From positions 310,001 to 374,000 of the forward strand of contig NZ_JACHJY010000007.1 of NCBI RefSeq assembly GCF_014203895.1: 64,000 nucleotides of DNA, in the 5' to 3' direction. Below, piece by piece: positions 35,265 through 43,863 of this stretch; position 1 is the first letter of the stretch, and every line of letters starts with the position of its first letter. The stretch comes from Streptomyces nymphaeiformis. Its GTDB lineage: Bacteria; Actinomycetota; Actinomycetes; Streptomycetales; Streptomycetaceae. The position numbers and the translations under genes are program-made. Under the pieces are notes generated by a model, which saw only the letters and a list, made by a program, of their open reading frames with translations, had not been told where the DNA came from and ran no database searches.

Positions 35265-36217
35265 CATCCCTGACCGCCGACAGCATCGCCGAGCTCTTCG
35301 TCGGTGCCGTCGCCCTGGCCAAGTCCGGCGAGAGCATCAGCCCGCGCGGCATGGCCACTCGTGAGGTCCTCGACGTCCACATGCGGCTCACCCGGCCGCG
35401 GGCCCGCCTGCTGTACGCGCCGCCGTCCAGGATCGTGAACCCCGCGTTCGCGGTGGCCGAGACCGTTTGGATCCTCTCCGGGTCGGACGAGCCCTGGATC
35501 TTCGACTACAACACGAAGCTCCGGCAGTACGCCGACGACGGAGTCCTGCGCGGCGCCTACGGCCCGCGGATGCGAAAGTGGTCGGGCACGGTGGACCAGC
35601 TCGCCCGCGTCGTAGAGATCCTCAAGCAGGACCCGGACTCCCGCCGAGCCCTGATCCAGCTCTACGACCCGGCCCGGGACGCCGCCGGGCACAAGGACGT
35701 GCCCTGCACACTCGGCTTCCGCTTCTACCTGCGTGACGACCGCCTGCACATGTCGACGACGATGCGCGGCCAGGACGTGTGGATCGGCATGCCATACGAC
35801 CTGTTCTTCTACACGGTCCTGCACGAGCTGGTGGCCGGCTGGATCGGCGCCGAGCTGGGCGACTTCCACCACCACGTCGGCTCCCTGCACATCTACGAGA
35901 ACCACCTCGACCAGGCTGATGAGTTGACCTCGATCGTCACGAGCGTCGACATGCCGGACCTCACCACCCCGTGGGAGGGATTCGACGCCCTCCTCCATCA
36001 GGTCAAGACGGGGGACGTGACCGGGCACGCCGGCTGGGACACCATGTCCGAGACCCTGCGCAGCTACCAGCTCTGGAAGGGCAGCCGACGGGAGCAGGCG
36101 ACGGCCCTGGCCGGCAAGATCGACGGGCCACTCGGCCAGGCCATGAGCGCCTGGTACGACAAGCTGAACCGTCGCGCCATGACCTCATCCACACATGCCT
36201 CGGCCGGTGCGCGGTGA
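35261..36217 (+). CDS. Thymidylate-synthase-fold enzyme, predicted (d)CMP 5-hydroxymethylase
   Basis: 318 residues of the thymidylate synthase fold. Catalytic residues align to E. coli ThyA at a constant +3 offset: Cys149 (146), Arg169 (166), Asp172 (169), His210 (207) and Tyr212 (209). The pyrimidine-reading Asn177 is replaced by Asp180 in IGMPYDLFFY. That Asn-to-Asp change marks cytosine-specific enzymes such as phage T4 dCMP hydroxymethylase and the mildiomycin CMP hydroxymethylase MilA. The phosphate-binding Arg pair (DPDSRRALI) is kept. The predicted reaction is transfer of hydroxymethyl from methylene-THF to C5 of CMP or dCMP. ATG 35261 overlaps the previous stop; the end overlaps the carbamoyltransferase start. 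Confidence 0.88.
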   Translation: MTSLTADSIAELFVGAVALAKSGESISPRGMATREVLDVHMRLTRPRARLLYAPPSRIVNPAFAVAETVWILSGSDEPWIFDYNTKLRQYADDGVLRGAYGPRMRKWSGTVDQLARVVEILKQDPDSRRALIQLYDPARDAAGHKDVPCTLGFRFYLRDDRLHMSTTMRGQDVWIGMPYDLFFYTVLHELVAGWIGAELGDFHHHVGSLHIYENHLDQADELTSIVTSVDMPDLTTPWEGFDALLHQVKTGDVTGHAGWDTMSETLRSYQLWKGSRREQATALAGKIDGPLGQAMSAWYDKLNRRAMTSSTHASAGAR

Positions 36218-37944
36218 CGGCGTCCGTGGACCAGGCGCCCTCGGTCATTCTCGGCCTGTGCTCGTACACCCACGACTCCGCCGCCGCGCTGCTCGTCGAC
36301 GGGCAGCTCGTCGGCTTCGTCGAGGAGGAGCGGCTGTCCCAGAAGAAACACACCAAGGACTACCCGCGCCACGCCGTCGAGTGGCTGCTCGGCGAGGCCG
36401 GGCTGTCCGCCACCGACGTCGACGTCGTGGCCTACAACTTCCGGCCCGCCCGCTACCTGCTCGAATCCCCAGCCGCGCTGCGTCTGGCTTTGTCACCGAC
36501 CACGCGTGACCGGGCGGTGCCGCGAGCCCGTGGCTTCGCCAAGGTGGCGATGCGCACCCAGCTCCGTGTCCGCGACCTCGGCCGGCGGTTCCCCGCCGCA
36601 CGTGTCTCCCCCGTCCTGCATCACCGGGCTCATCAGCTGACGGCTTTCGCGGCCTCCGGGTGGAACGAGTCCGCCGTGCTCGTCGTCGACAGCCTCGGCG
36701 AGCGGCAGACGACGACCATCGCCCACGGGCACGACACGCTTCGTCCACGCACCCGCACCTTGGAGACGATCAACGATCCCGCCTCTCTCGGGTACGTGTA
36801 CGGCGCTGTCACCGAGCACCTCGGGTGGCGTCGCGGTGACGAGGAGGGCACCCTGATGGCGCTCGCCGCGCTCGGCAACCCCGGGCGGTTCCGGGAACTC
36901 TTCGCCCGAGCCGTCCGCGTCACCCCCACGGGCTTCACCGTCGACCCGCTCTACTTTCCCCCACGGGTGCTGACTTCGGGCTACCCGAGGACAGCCCGGC
37001 GGTTCATCGACGCGACGTGCCCCAAACGGCACCCGAGCGAGCCGCTGCGCGACGTGCACCGGGACTTGGCCGCAGCCCTCCAGGAACGCACCGAGCAGGT
37101 GATGCTGCACCTCGCTCGTCGAGCGCGGACCGTCACCGGCTCCCGACGCCTGTGCGTCGGAGGCGGCGTCGCCACGAACTGCGTGAGCATCGGCCGCATC
37201 ATCGAGGCCGGCGTGTTCGACGAGGTCTTCGTGCCGCCCGCCCCCGGCGACGCCGGCACCGCGATCGGCGCCGCCATCGCCGTACACCACGACAGCCGCG
37301 CCCCACAGCCCATGTCCGGCGTCACCCGGGCCTGCTACCTCGGCCCGTCCTTCCAGGGCACGTCTCTCGACCTCACGCCGTGGCCCGGGCTCCAGGAGAA
37401 AGCGCTGGGCGCCGAGGCCGCCGAGTTCCTCGCCGAGCAGCTCGCAAGCGGTCTGGTCGTCGGGCTCTTCCAGGGGCGCGTCGAGGCCGGCCCTCGTGCC
37501 CTCGGCAACCGCTCGATCCTCGCTTCCCCTCGGGAGCCGGGCGTCATCGAGCGGCTGAATGCCACCGTGAAGTTCCGGGAGCCGTTCCGTCCCTTCGCCC
37601 CTATGGTGCTCGCCGAGCGCGCTTCTGAGTTCTTCACTCTCGGCCAGGAGGCGCCGTACATGTCGATGGCCTCCGGCGTGACCGACAAGGCGCGCGAACT
37701 GGTGCCGGCCATCGTGCACGCCAACGGCACCTCCCGTCTCCAGACCGTCACCCACGCGCAGAACCCGTTCATCCACGAGGTCCTCAGCGCCTTCGCCCGG
37801 CGCACGGGCATTCCAGTGCTGATCAACACCTCGCTCAACGTCATGGGCAAGCCGATCTGCGGAACGCCGGAGATGGCCCTCGACTGCCTGGCCAACTCGG
37901 GGTTGGACGCCCTGCTGCTGGAGGGACGGTGGATCACCAAGTGA
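36214..37944 (+). CDS. O-carbamoyltransferase (NodU/CmcH/TobZ family)
   Basis: 576 residues, full length for the family. It uses carbamoyl phosphate and ATP to make carbamoyl-adenylate and carbamoylates a hydroxyl group. The Kae1-like domain begins GLCSYTHDSAAALLVDGQLV, with metal-binding histidines in VLHHRAHQLTAFA; GGGVATNCV follows, and the C-terminal block has GRVEAGPRALGNRSILA and PFRPFAPMVL. GTG 36214 overlaps the stop of the hydroxymethylase-like gene (GTGA), so the two are co-translated. A hydroxymethyl group on cytosine is an attractive acceptor, because phage carbamoyltransferases acting on 5-hydroxymethylcytosine are known; a sugar hydroxyl is the alternative. Confidence 0.93.
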   Translation: MTASVDQAPSVILGLCSYTHDSAAALLVDGQLVGFVEEERLSQKKHTKDYPRHAVEWLLGEAGLSATDVDVVAYNFRPARYLLESPAALRLALSPTTRDRAVPRARGFAKVAMRTQLRVRDLGRRFPAARVSPVLHHRAHQLTAFAASGWNESAVLVVDSLGERQTTTIAHGHDTLRPRTRTLETINDPASLGYVYGAVTEHLGWRRGDEEGTLMALAALGNPGRFRELFARAVRVTPTGFTVDPLYFPPRVLTSGYPRTARRFIDATCPKRHPSEPLRDVHRDLAAALQERTEQVMLHLARRARTVTGSRRLCVGGGVATNCVSIGRIIEAGVFDEVFVPPAPGDAGTAIGAAIAVHHDSRAPQPMSGVTRACYLGPSFQGTSLDLTPWPGLQEKALGAEAAEFLAEQLASGLVVGLFQGRVEAGPRALGNRSILASPREPGVIERLNATVKFREPFRPFAPMVLAERASEFFTLGQEAPYMSMASGVTDKARELVPAIVHANGTSRLQTVTHAQNPFIHEVLSAFARRTGIPVLINTSLNVMGKPICGTPEMALDCLANSGLDALLLEGRWITK

Positions 37945-38993
37945 GGATCGGATACAGCTTCTGGGGTTTCCTCGGCAACGGGATCACCGACACACCGGAC
38001 GGGGGCCGCAGCCACCGCCGCCCCCTGATCGACGCCCTCCTCGACCGCGGCCACGAAATCGTCTTCCTCCAGGCCAACCGCGACTTGATCGAGGCCGGCG
38101 ACGGCCTGGGCAACGCCTACGCCTTCCACAGCGGCAGCCCGGACATCGACGCTCTGTTCCTGGAGTGGCGCTGGGCGATCAACGGACGCAACACCACACG
38201 GTGCGGCGCCGAAGGCCACACGTGCGACCTGCATCGCCAGACCGAACTGGTCACCCGGTACACCGTGCGCAGGAAGACGCCGACCGTGATCTGGGACAAG
38301 GACCGCAAGCTCCGGTCCGAGAGCGTGTGGCGACGCGTCCCCCATGCCACCGTCTGCGAGGCCGCCCTCAAACCGACGCCTGGGGCACAACGCCTGCTCT
38401 TCCCCGTCGACGACCGCCTACTCACCGCGGCGGATCCGGTCGCGCTCGCCAAGAGGCAGCGTGACCTCGTCCTCGGGTACGTCGGCAATCAGTACGACCG
38501 CGACGAGCACTTCGACCGCTTCTTCGCACCGGCCGCGGCGTGCTTCGACCACCTGGTCGGAGGCAAGTGGACCAAGACCGGCCGCTGGCCGCACGTCCGG
38601 TTCCTCGGCAGGCTCCCCTTCGAGGCGGTCCATGGCGTGTACGGCAGGTCGCTGGCGACCATCCTCATGCTGCCCGAGACGTACGCGGCCGTCGGACAGA
38701 TGACGCAGCGGATCTTCGAGGCCGTGCTCGCCGGCTGCCTCCCACTCGCCCCTGCCGACATCGTCCATGCCGACCGCTTCGTGCCCAAGGAGCTGATCGT
38801 CAGCTCTGGTGATGAGGCGATCGAGCGGCTGACCCACCTCCAGCGGATCGCCGGCACCCAGCAGCACGCGGACTTGATCGCGGCCTGTCTGGACCGCCTC
38901 GACCTGTTCCGGCTGAGCCGACAGGTCGACGTGTTGGAAGCCGTCCTGGACACGGCCGCCGGCACCGTCGCGATCGAACGCGGGGCGGCCTGA
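37941..38993 (+). CDS. Glycosyltransferase-like protein (GT-B, CgeB-like C-terminus)
   Basis: A 350-residue soluble protein. It starts VRIGYSFWGFLGNGITDTPD, and GGRSHRRPLIDALLDRGHEI is an N-terminal GT-B-like Gly loop and helix. The C-terminal half has QMTQRIFEAVLAGCLPLAPA, resembling the donor-binding block of GT4/CgeB-type glycosyltransferases. The middle holds VIWDKDRKL and LGYVGNQYDRDEHFDRFF. GTG 37941 overlaps the carbamoyltransferase stop. Donor and acceptor are unknown. Confidence 0.72.
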   Translation: MRIGYSFWGFLGNGITDTPDGGRSHRRPLIDALLDRGHEIVFLQANRDLIEAGDGLGNAYAFHSGSPDIDALFLEWRWAINGRNTTRCGAEGHTCDLHRQTELVTRYTVRRKTPTVIWDKDRKLRSESVWRRVPHATVCEAALKPTPGAQRLLFPVDDRLLTAADPVALAKRQRDLVLGYVGNQYDRDEHFDRFFAPAAACFDHLVGGKWTKTGRWPHVRFLGRLPFEAVHGVYGRSLATILMLPETYAAVGQMTQRIFEAVLAGCLPLAPADIVHADRFVPKELIVSSGDEAIERLTHLQRIAGTQQHADLIAACLDRLDLFRLSRQVDVLEAVLDTAAGTVAIERGAA

Positions 38994-39089
38994 TGCAGCT
39001 GAGCAGCCAGGCCACCGCGTCTGGATCATCCGAACGTGCCCGGGCGGCCGGCCCGACCCCGCACCCGAGCACCACTACGCTGGAGCATC

Positions 39090-39602
39090 ATGAAGAAGGT
39101 CGCCATCGTCGGCTGCGGAGGCAGCGGCAAGTCGTACGTGGCTCGCGAGCTGGGCAGGATCCTCGACGCCCCGGTGACGCACCTGGACGCCGCGTTCTAC
39201 GACGACGAGTGGCACGAGCTGCCCATGGAGAAGTTCGCCGCCCTGCAACGGGAGCTGGTCGCGCAGCCGAGGTGGGTGATCGACGGAAACTACAACTCGA
39301 CCCTGCAGACCCGACTCGAAGCCTGCGACACCGTGGTCCTCATGGACGTCTCGACCGTGGCCTCGCTGTATGGGATCTTCTCCCGGCAGATCCGGCACGG
39401 GGCCGGGCACAAGGGCAACGGGGTGCACAACCGCATCCACTGGGGCGTGGTCAAGTACGTGGCGACGTACCGCCGCAAGATGCGCCCGCGGGTCATGACC
39501 AAGATCGAGGAATTCGCCTCGGACCGTGCCGAGGTGGTGCTGCTGTCCAGCCGCCGGCAGACGCGCCGCTGGCTGCGAAAGGTCGCCGCCGAGCACCGCT
39601 GA
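39090..39602 (+). CDS. P-loop kinase-like protein (FlaR / topology-modulation type)
   Basis: A 170-residue P-loop NTPase of the adenylate-kinase-like FlaR group. Walker A is VAIVGCGGSGKSYVARELG (residues 4-22), followed by the family's HLDAAFYDDEWHELP and RWVIDGNYNSTLQTRLEACD, VVLMDVSTVASLYG, and an Arg-rich lid region. These proteins are probably small-molecule or nucleotide kinases, despite the topology-modulation label. In this cluster it could phosphorylate a modified nucleoside or nucleotide. ATG 39090 has GGAG upstream; a 96-bp gap separates it from the previous gene. Confidence 0.85.
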   Translation: MKKVAIVGCGGSGKSYVARELGRILDAPVTHLDAAFYDDEWHELPMEKFAALQRELVAQPRWVIDGNYNSTLQTRLEACDTVVLMDVSTVASLYGIFSRQIRHGAGHKGNGVHNRIHWGVVKYVATYRRKMRPRVMTKIEEFASDRAEVVLLSSRRQTRRWLRKVAAEHR

Positions 39603-39633
39603 GCCTCCCGCGCCTCCGAGGGAAGGGCGCAGC

Positions 39634-40479
39634 ATGAGCGGCACCAACCCTTTCCTGGACCCGACGCGCCAGGCAGAGCTGTACGGGCACGCCTCCCGAC
39701 TGGCCGGCCGCTCCAACGCCTTGATGCGAGCAAAGACCGCCGGACGCCCCGTACCGGAGACCATCGTCGGACTGGTGCGTTCCCATCACGAGCATCCGGA
39801 CCAGCTCGGCCTGGCTCTCGACCTCGGCTGCGGTCGCGGAACGAGCAGCCTGACCCTCGCTCGGGAACTCCAGCCCCAGCGCGTCGCCGGCCTCGACGCC
39901 GCCCCCGCCCTGGTCGAACAGGCCCGCCAGCGCGCCCGGCAGCTGCCCGACCTCCTGGTGACCTTCCACCACGGCGACTTCCACCACCTCCCCGTGCCCG
40001 CCAAGTCGTGCGATGTCATCGTTGCCGCGTTCTGCCTCTACCACTCGCCGAATCCGCAGAGCGTAGTCGCGGAGATCGGTCGGGCGCTCGCTCCCGGCGG
40101 CCTGGCTGTGCTCGTCACGAAGCGGCTCGACAGCTACCGGGAGATGGACCAGCTGGTCGCTGCCGCCGGCCTCGACCCGCGAGCCGAGCAGCACGAGAGC
40201 CTGTACATCTCGGCACACAGCGGCAATCTCGCCGACCTGGCCACCGCGTCGCTCGACGTACTCGCCGTGGAGCACGAAGAGCACAGCTTCACCTTCGACG
40301 GCCACAACCACGTGGCGGAGTACCTGGCCACCAACCCGAAGTACGACCTCGCTCCCGGTCTGTACGGCAATCCGAGCAAGCTGGCCGCAAACCTGCACCA
40401 GTCCCTTCCGGACAGTCCACTCACCACCACGTCCCTCGTCACGTTCGTCGTGACCCGGTCGCGGGGAGGCAGGCTGTGA
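39634..40479 (+). CDS. Class I SAM-dependent methyltransferase
   Basis: 281 residues. The SAM-binding motif I is LALDLGCGRGTSSLTLARE (about residues 60-78), the motif II acid is in VAGLDAAPALVEQA, and motif post-II is VIVAAFCLYHSPNP, followed by ALAPGGLAVLVTKR. The C-terminal 80 residues form a substrate cap. O- or N-methylation of the cluster product is likely, but the target is unknown. It begins 31 bp after the kinase-like gene, and its stop overlaps the next GTG (40476). Confidence 0.88.
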   Translation: MSGTNPFLDPTRQAELYGHASRLAGRSNALMRAKTAGRPVPETIVGLVRSHHEHPDQLGLALDLGCGRGTSSLTLARELQPQRVAGLDAAPALVEQARQRARQLPDLLVTFHHGDFHHLPVPAKSCDVIVAAFCLYHSPNPQSVVAEIGRALAPGGLAVLVTKRLDSYREMDQLVAAAGLDPRAEQHESLYISAHSGNLADLATASLDVLAVEHEEHSFTFDGHNHVAEYLATNPKYDLAPGLYGNPSKLAANLHQSLPDSPLTTTSLVTFVVTRSRGGRL

Positions 40480-41237
40480 GACTCCGCCATTTCACCAAAC
40501 GGTACGAGACCGCTGCCCAGGTGGCTGCGGCCGCCCGTCACCACGCCTGGCTCACCGAACACGCACGGCCGCTGCGTCTGCCGGCACTGACCGTGGTCGG
40601 ACCGACGAGTCTGACGTACGAGTGGATCGACGGCCGTCCGGCCTGGCCCGAGGACCTTCTGACCCTGGCCGAGCTGCTGGGCGACGCCCACGGCGTCGCC
40701 TGGACCACCGACCTCCGGTCGGCCTCTTTGAACACGCCGCACCGTTTCCGGGACGGCATCGTCTTCGGCGACTACATCGGTCCCCGGCAGACCGCCCTCC
40801 GAAGAAGACTGGAACAGGGGTACCTGCCGGACCGGGTCGCTCTCCACGCGATGCTGACGCTGCTGGAGAAGACCGCCGAGGGACCGACCGCCTTCTACAA
40901 GGACAGCAACCCACGGAACTTCATCATCACCGAGGTCGGCGACGTCTACACGGTCGACACCGACGACCTGACGCTCGCACCGATGGCGTACGACCTGGCG
41001 AAGCTGATCACGACGCTGGCCATGACGAACGGGCCGCTGCCAGCCCCAGCCATCGACTCCGCCCTGCACGCCTACAACGAAGCCGCCGAACGCCACGCCC
41101 CCCGGCTCGGCACCACGGATCGCGAGCGGCTCGACGACTTCCTCGCCCTGCACGCCGTCCTCAACGCTCCGTACGCCGGACGCAACGGCTACCGCGACAG
41201 CTGGACGGCCCGACCCTGCACCCGAGGTTCCGCATGA
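40476..41237 (+). CDS. Aminoglycoside-phosphotransferase-like kinase (first of two)
   Basis: A 253-residue APH/choline-kinase-like protein. The hinge region is LTYEWIDGRPAWP and the helix LAELLGDAHGVAWT. The catalytic loop is FYKDSNPRNFIIT: the catalytic Asp and the Asn are present, but the usual His before the Asp is Lys. The metal-binding motif is VDTDDLTLAPMAYDLAKLI. It would phosphorylate a hydroxyl of a small molecule, or serve as a self-resistance kinase. It overlaps the preceding and following genes by 4 nt. Activity with the altered loop is likely, since several family members vary there. Confidence 0.82.
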   Translation: MRLRHFTKRYETAAQVAAAARHHAWLTEHARPLRLPALTVVGPTSLTYEWIDGRPAWPEDLLTLAELLGDAHGVAWTTDLRSASLNTPHRFRDGIVFGDYIGPRQTALRRRLEQGYLPDRVALHAMLTLLEKTAEGPTAFYKDSNPRNFIITEVGDVYTVDTDDLTLAPMAYDLAKLITTLAMTNGPLPAPAIDSALHAYNEAAERHAPRLGTTDRERLDDFLALHAVLNAPYAGRNGYRDSWTARPCTRGSA

Positions 41238-41890
41238 TCACCACCGAACTCGTCTTCATCCGCCACGGCGAGGCCCAGTGCAATATCGACGGCCTGGTCG
41301 GCGGCCCGCGCACCTGCACCGGGCTGACCAACCGGGGGTACGCCCAGGTCGAGCAGGTCTCGCTCCGCCTCGCCGCCGAGCACCGCGCCAAGCCGTTCGA
41401 CGCGCTGTACGCCGGCCCGCGCATCCGCCTGCGCCAGACCGCCGAGATCATCAGCCAGGCCCTCCGGCTCCCGATGCGCACGGACGACCGTCTCGACGGT
41501 CCCGTCCACGGCGCCGCCGACGGCCAGCCCTGGACCGAGGTGAAGACCTCCGCCGACGGCGGGCCGCACGCCCATCCCAACGAGCCATGGGCTGCCGGAT
41601 CCGACACCTGGAACGGCTACCTGGAACGGGCCGGCCGCTTCCTGCGAGAGCTCATCGCCCAGCATCAGGGCGAGCGCGTCCTGTTCGCCGCGCACGGCGA
41701 GACCGTGATCGCCGCGCACACCCTCCTCCTGGGAATCCCGCTCGGCTCACCGGCCGGATTCACGGTCTCCCATGGGTCCATCACCCGCTGGCAGCACCAC
41801 CTCAACCGCCTCGGGCAGGGGCGGTGGATGCTCGACCGCCACAACGACACCGAGCACCTGGCCGCCTTAGCGCAGGAGGCCGCCTCGTGA
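41234..41890 (+). CDS. Histidine phosphatase (phosphoglycerate mutase-like)
   Basis: 218 residues of histidine phosphatase branch 1. The phosphohistidine motif is LVFIRHGEAQCN (about 6-17), a second Arg is in GPRIRLRQTAEII, an acidic residue lies mid-protein, and the second His is in VLFAAHGETVIAAH. It acts as a small-molecule phosphatase. Encoded between two APH-type kinases with 4-nt overlaps on both sides, it suggests a phosphorylation-protection-dephosphorylation logic, as in some antibiotic pathways where a phosphorylated inactive intermediate is released at the end. Confidence 0.92.
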   Translation: MITTELVFIRHGEAQCNIDGLVGGPRTCTGLTNRGYAQVEQVSLRLAAEHRAKPFDALYAGPRIRLRQTAEIISQALRLPMRTDDRLDGPVHGAADGQPWTEVKTSADGGPHAHPNEPWAAGSDTWNGYLERAGRFLRELIAQHQGERVLFAAHGETVIAAHTLLLGIPLGSPAGFTVSHGSITRWQHHLNRLGQGRWMLDRHNDTEHLAALAQEAAS

Positions 41891-42723
41891 TCACGCTGTT
41901 CGACGACCCGCGTCTGAACCTGGCCCGTGGCGCGCTCGGAGCGGTTCGGATCGTGCACGACCCCATGCTCCCGCCCCGAGTCCTGCGCCTGGTCGACGCC
42001 GAGGGCAACGAGTTCTTCGCCAAGCAGCACAGCGAACGCGACCGGTACGTCCGCGAGCTCCAGGCATATCTCGCCTGGGGAACCTACCTGGTCGGCCATG
42101 TCCCCCGCATCGTGGGTCAGCAGGACATGACGTGCACACTGCTGCTCACCGCCGTTCCCGGCGTACGGGCGGATGCACTCGCACCAGGATCGCCCGAGGA
42201 GGAGCAGCTCCATTACGAGGCCGGACGTGTGCTCGGGAAGCTGCACCGCGCCACCTCAGCGCCGCCCAGCGGAGCCGTCAGCACGCACCTCGCCCAGCGG
42301 CTGCGCGACTGGATCGCCCGTGCGGACCGGGCCGGCCTCATCTCCGCGGTCGAACGCGACGGCCTGAGCCACAGTGCCGACGTCCTGACGAACACGCTCA
42401 TGGACGGCGCAGTATGCCACCTCGACTACCAGCCCCGGAACTGGCTCCTCGGCGACGTCTTCGGGCTGTGCGACTTCGAGCACATGCGCCGCGACGCCCG
42501 CATCCGCGACTTCGCCCGGCTCGAGTTCCGCCGCTGGCAGGCAGCACCCAACCTCCGCACGGCCTTCTTCGCCGGGTACGGACAGCCGCTGGACGACACC
42601 GAACAGCGGCTGCTGGAGTCCTTCGGCGCGATCGAGGCCGTCACTGCACTGGTACGTGGACACGAGCAGGACGACCTCGCCCTCAGCGCCCACGGCCGCA
42701 CCGTACTGGCCCGCCTCTCCTGA
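41887..42723 (+). CDS. Aminoglycoside-phosphotransferase-like kinase (second of two)
   Basis: 278 residues of the APH fold. The nucleotide-binding Lys is in EFFAKQHSERDRYVRELQAY, the helix before the catalytic loop is AGRVLGKLHRATS, the catalytic loop is the canonical VCHLDYQPRNWLL, and the metal-binding Asp is in GLCDFEHMRRDARIRDFARL. It is only distantly similar to the preceding APH-like gene, so it is not a recent duplicate. GTG 41887 overlaps the phosphatase stop. The role is either a biosynthetic kinase or self-resistance. Confidence 0.87.
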   Translation: MITLFDDPRLNLARGALGAVRIVHDPMLPPRVLRLVDAEGNEFFAKQHSERDRYVRELQAYLAWGTYLVGHVPRIVGQQDMTCTLLLTAVPGVRADALAPGSPEEEQLHYEAGRVLGKLHRATSAPPSGAVSTHLAQRLRDWIARADRAGLISAVERDGLSHSADVLTNTLMDGAVCHLDYQPRNWLLGDVFGLCDFEHMRRDARIRDFARLEFRRWQAAPNLRTAFFAGYGQPLDDTEQRLLESFGAIEAVTALVRGHEQDDLALSAHGRTVLARLS

Positions 42724-42755
42724 ACATCGCCCTTCCCCACCTTCTGGAGATCTCC

Positions 42756-43841
42756 GTGTCACAGAACTCGCCCGCCCACCTGACCACCACCGTCCCGCGT
42801 CGGGCCGTCGTCACCGGCGCCGCAGGCTTCATCGGCTCCCACCTCGCACATGCCCTCGTCCAAGCCGGCGCCATCGTCATCGGCGTCGACCGGCGCGACC
42901 CGGCCACCGACCCCACGGCCGCGGCCAACCTCGCCGCCCTGCAGGGGATCCCGGGATACATGCACGTCACCGCCGACCTCCTCAGCTGTGCGATCGAGCC
43001 GCTTCTGGTAGACGCGAACGCCGTCTTCCACCTGGCCGGCATCCCCGGGGTACGCCCTTCCTGGGGGCCGAAGTTCAGCGACTACGTCGCCTCGAACATC
43101 CTCGGGACCCATCGCGTCATGGACGCCGTCGCCCGCATGGGCGTTCCCCGGCTCGTGGTGGCTTCGTCCTCCAGCGTCTACGGCGCCACGGACGGCGGTG
43201 CGAGCGTGGAGACCGACCGGCCCCAGCCCGCGTCCCCGTACGCGGTCACGAAGCTCGCCGAGGAGCAGCTCTGCCTCGCGCACTCCACACAGGCCCACTG
43301 CCCGACCAGCGTCGTCGCCCTGCGGTACTTCACCGTCTACGGCCCCCGGCAGCGGCCGGACATGTACACACACCGTGCCCTCACGGCAGCCCTGACCGGT
43401 CAACCGCTCCGTCTGTACGGCGACGGTCACCAGCGCCGGGACTTCACGTACGTCGACGACGCGGTCTCCGCCACCATCACCGCGGCCACCGTCCCGACTG
43501 CGCAAGGCGTGATCAACGTGGGCGGTGGTTCGGGCGCCTCCCTGCTCGAAGTGATCAACATCGCGCGCAGCCTCACCGGGCGCGAGGTCCAGGTTCACCA
43601 GGAGCACCCGCGCAGCGGCGACGTCCTCACCACCCGTGCCAACCGCAGCCGCGCCCAGGAGGTCCTGGGCTGGCAGCCCCAGGTCGACCTTCACAACGGC
43701 ATGCGTGCCCACATGAGGGCTCTGGCCGCCGAGCTGCACGCCGAAGAGCCGCGGAGCCACGGGTTGCGCTCGTTCGACGGCTCCGCCCCGCTGGCCGCCC
43801 TGGCCGATCTGGCCCTCCTCCCTCGCCCCACCCATTCCTGA
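42756..43841 (+). CDS. NAD-dependent sugar-nucleotide epimerase/dehydratase
   Basis: 361 residues of the extended SDR family. The NAD-binding motif is VVTGAAGFIGSHLAHALV (about 18-35), followed by VFHLAGIPGVRPSWG, the catalytic Ser region VASSSSVYGAT, the Tyr-Lys pair in PASPYAVTKLAEEQL, and RYFTVYGPRQRPDM with GDGHQRRDFTYVDDAV typical of UDP-glucuronate/UDP-galactose 4-epimerases. It should act on a nucleotide-activated sugar in the cytosol and supply a glycosyltransferase. GTG 42756 has a GGAG site 33 bp after the kinase stop. Confidence 0.93.
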   Translation: MSQNSPAHLTTTVPRRAVVTGAAGFIGSHLAHALVQAGAIVIGVDRRDPATDPTAAANLAALQGIPGYMHVTADLLSCAIEPLLVDANAVFHLAGIPGVRPSWGPKFSDYVASNILGTHRVMDAVARMGVPRLVVASSSSVYGATDGGASVETDRPQPASPYAVTKLAEEQLCLAHSTQAHCPTSVVALRYFTVYGPRQRPDMYTHRALTAALTGQPLRLYGDGHQRRDFTYVDDAVSATITAATVPTAQGVINVGGGSGASLLEVINIARSLTGREVQVHQEHPRSGDVLTTRANRSRAQEVLGWQPQVDLHNGMRAHMRALAAELHAEEPRSHGLRSFDGSAPLAALADLALLPRPTHS

Positions 43842-43863
43842 CACCCACCGACGGGAGTACGCC

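Noticed and set aside
35261..36217. Housekeeping thymidylate synthase (ThyA)
   Set aside because: The fold is right, but the Asn-to-Asp change at the base-recognition position, the lack of a dihydrofolate reductase neighbour and the cluster context argue against dTMP synthesis.
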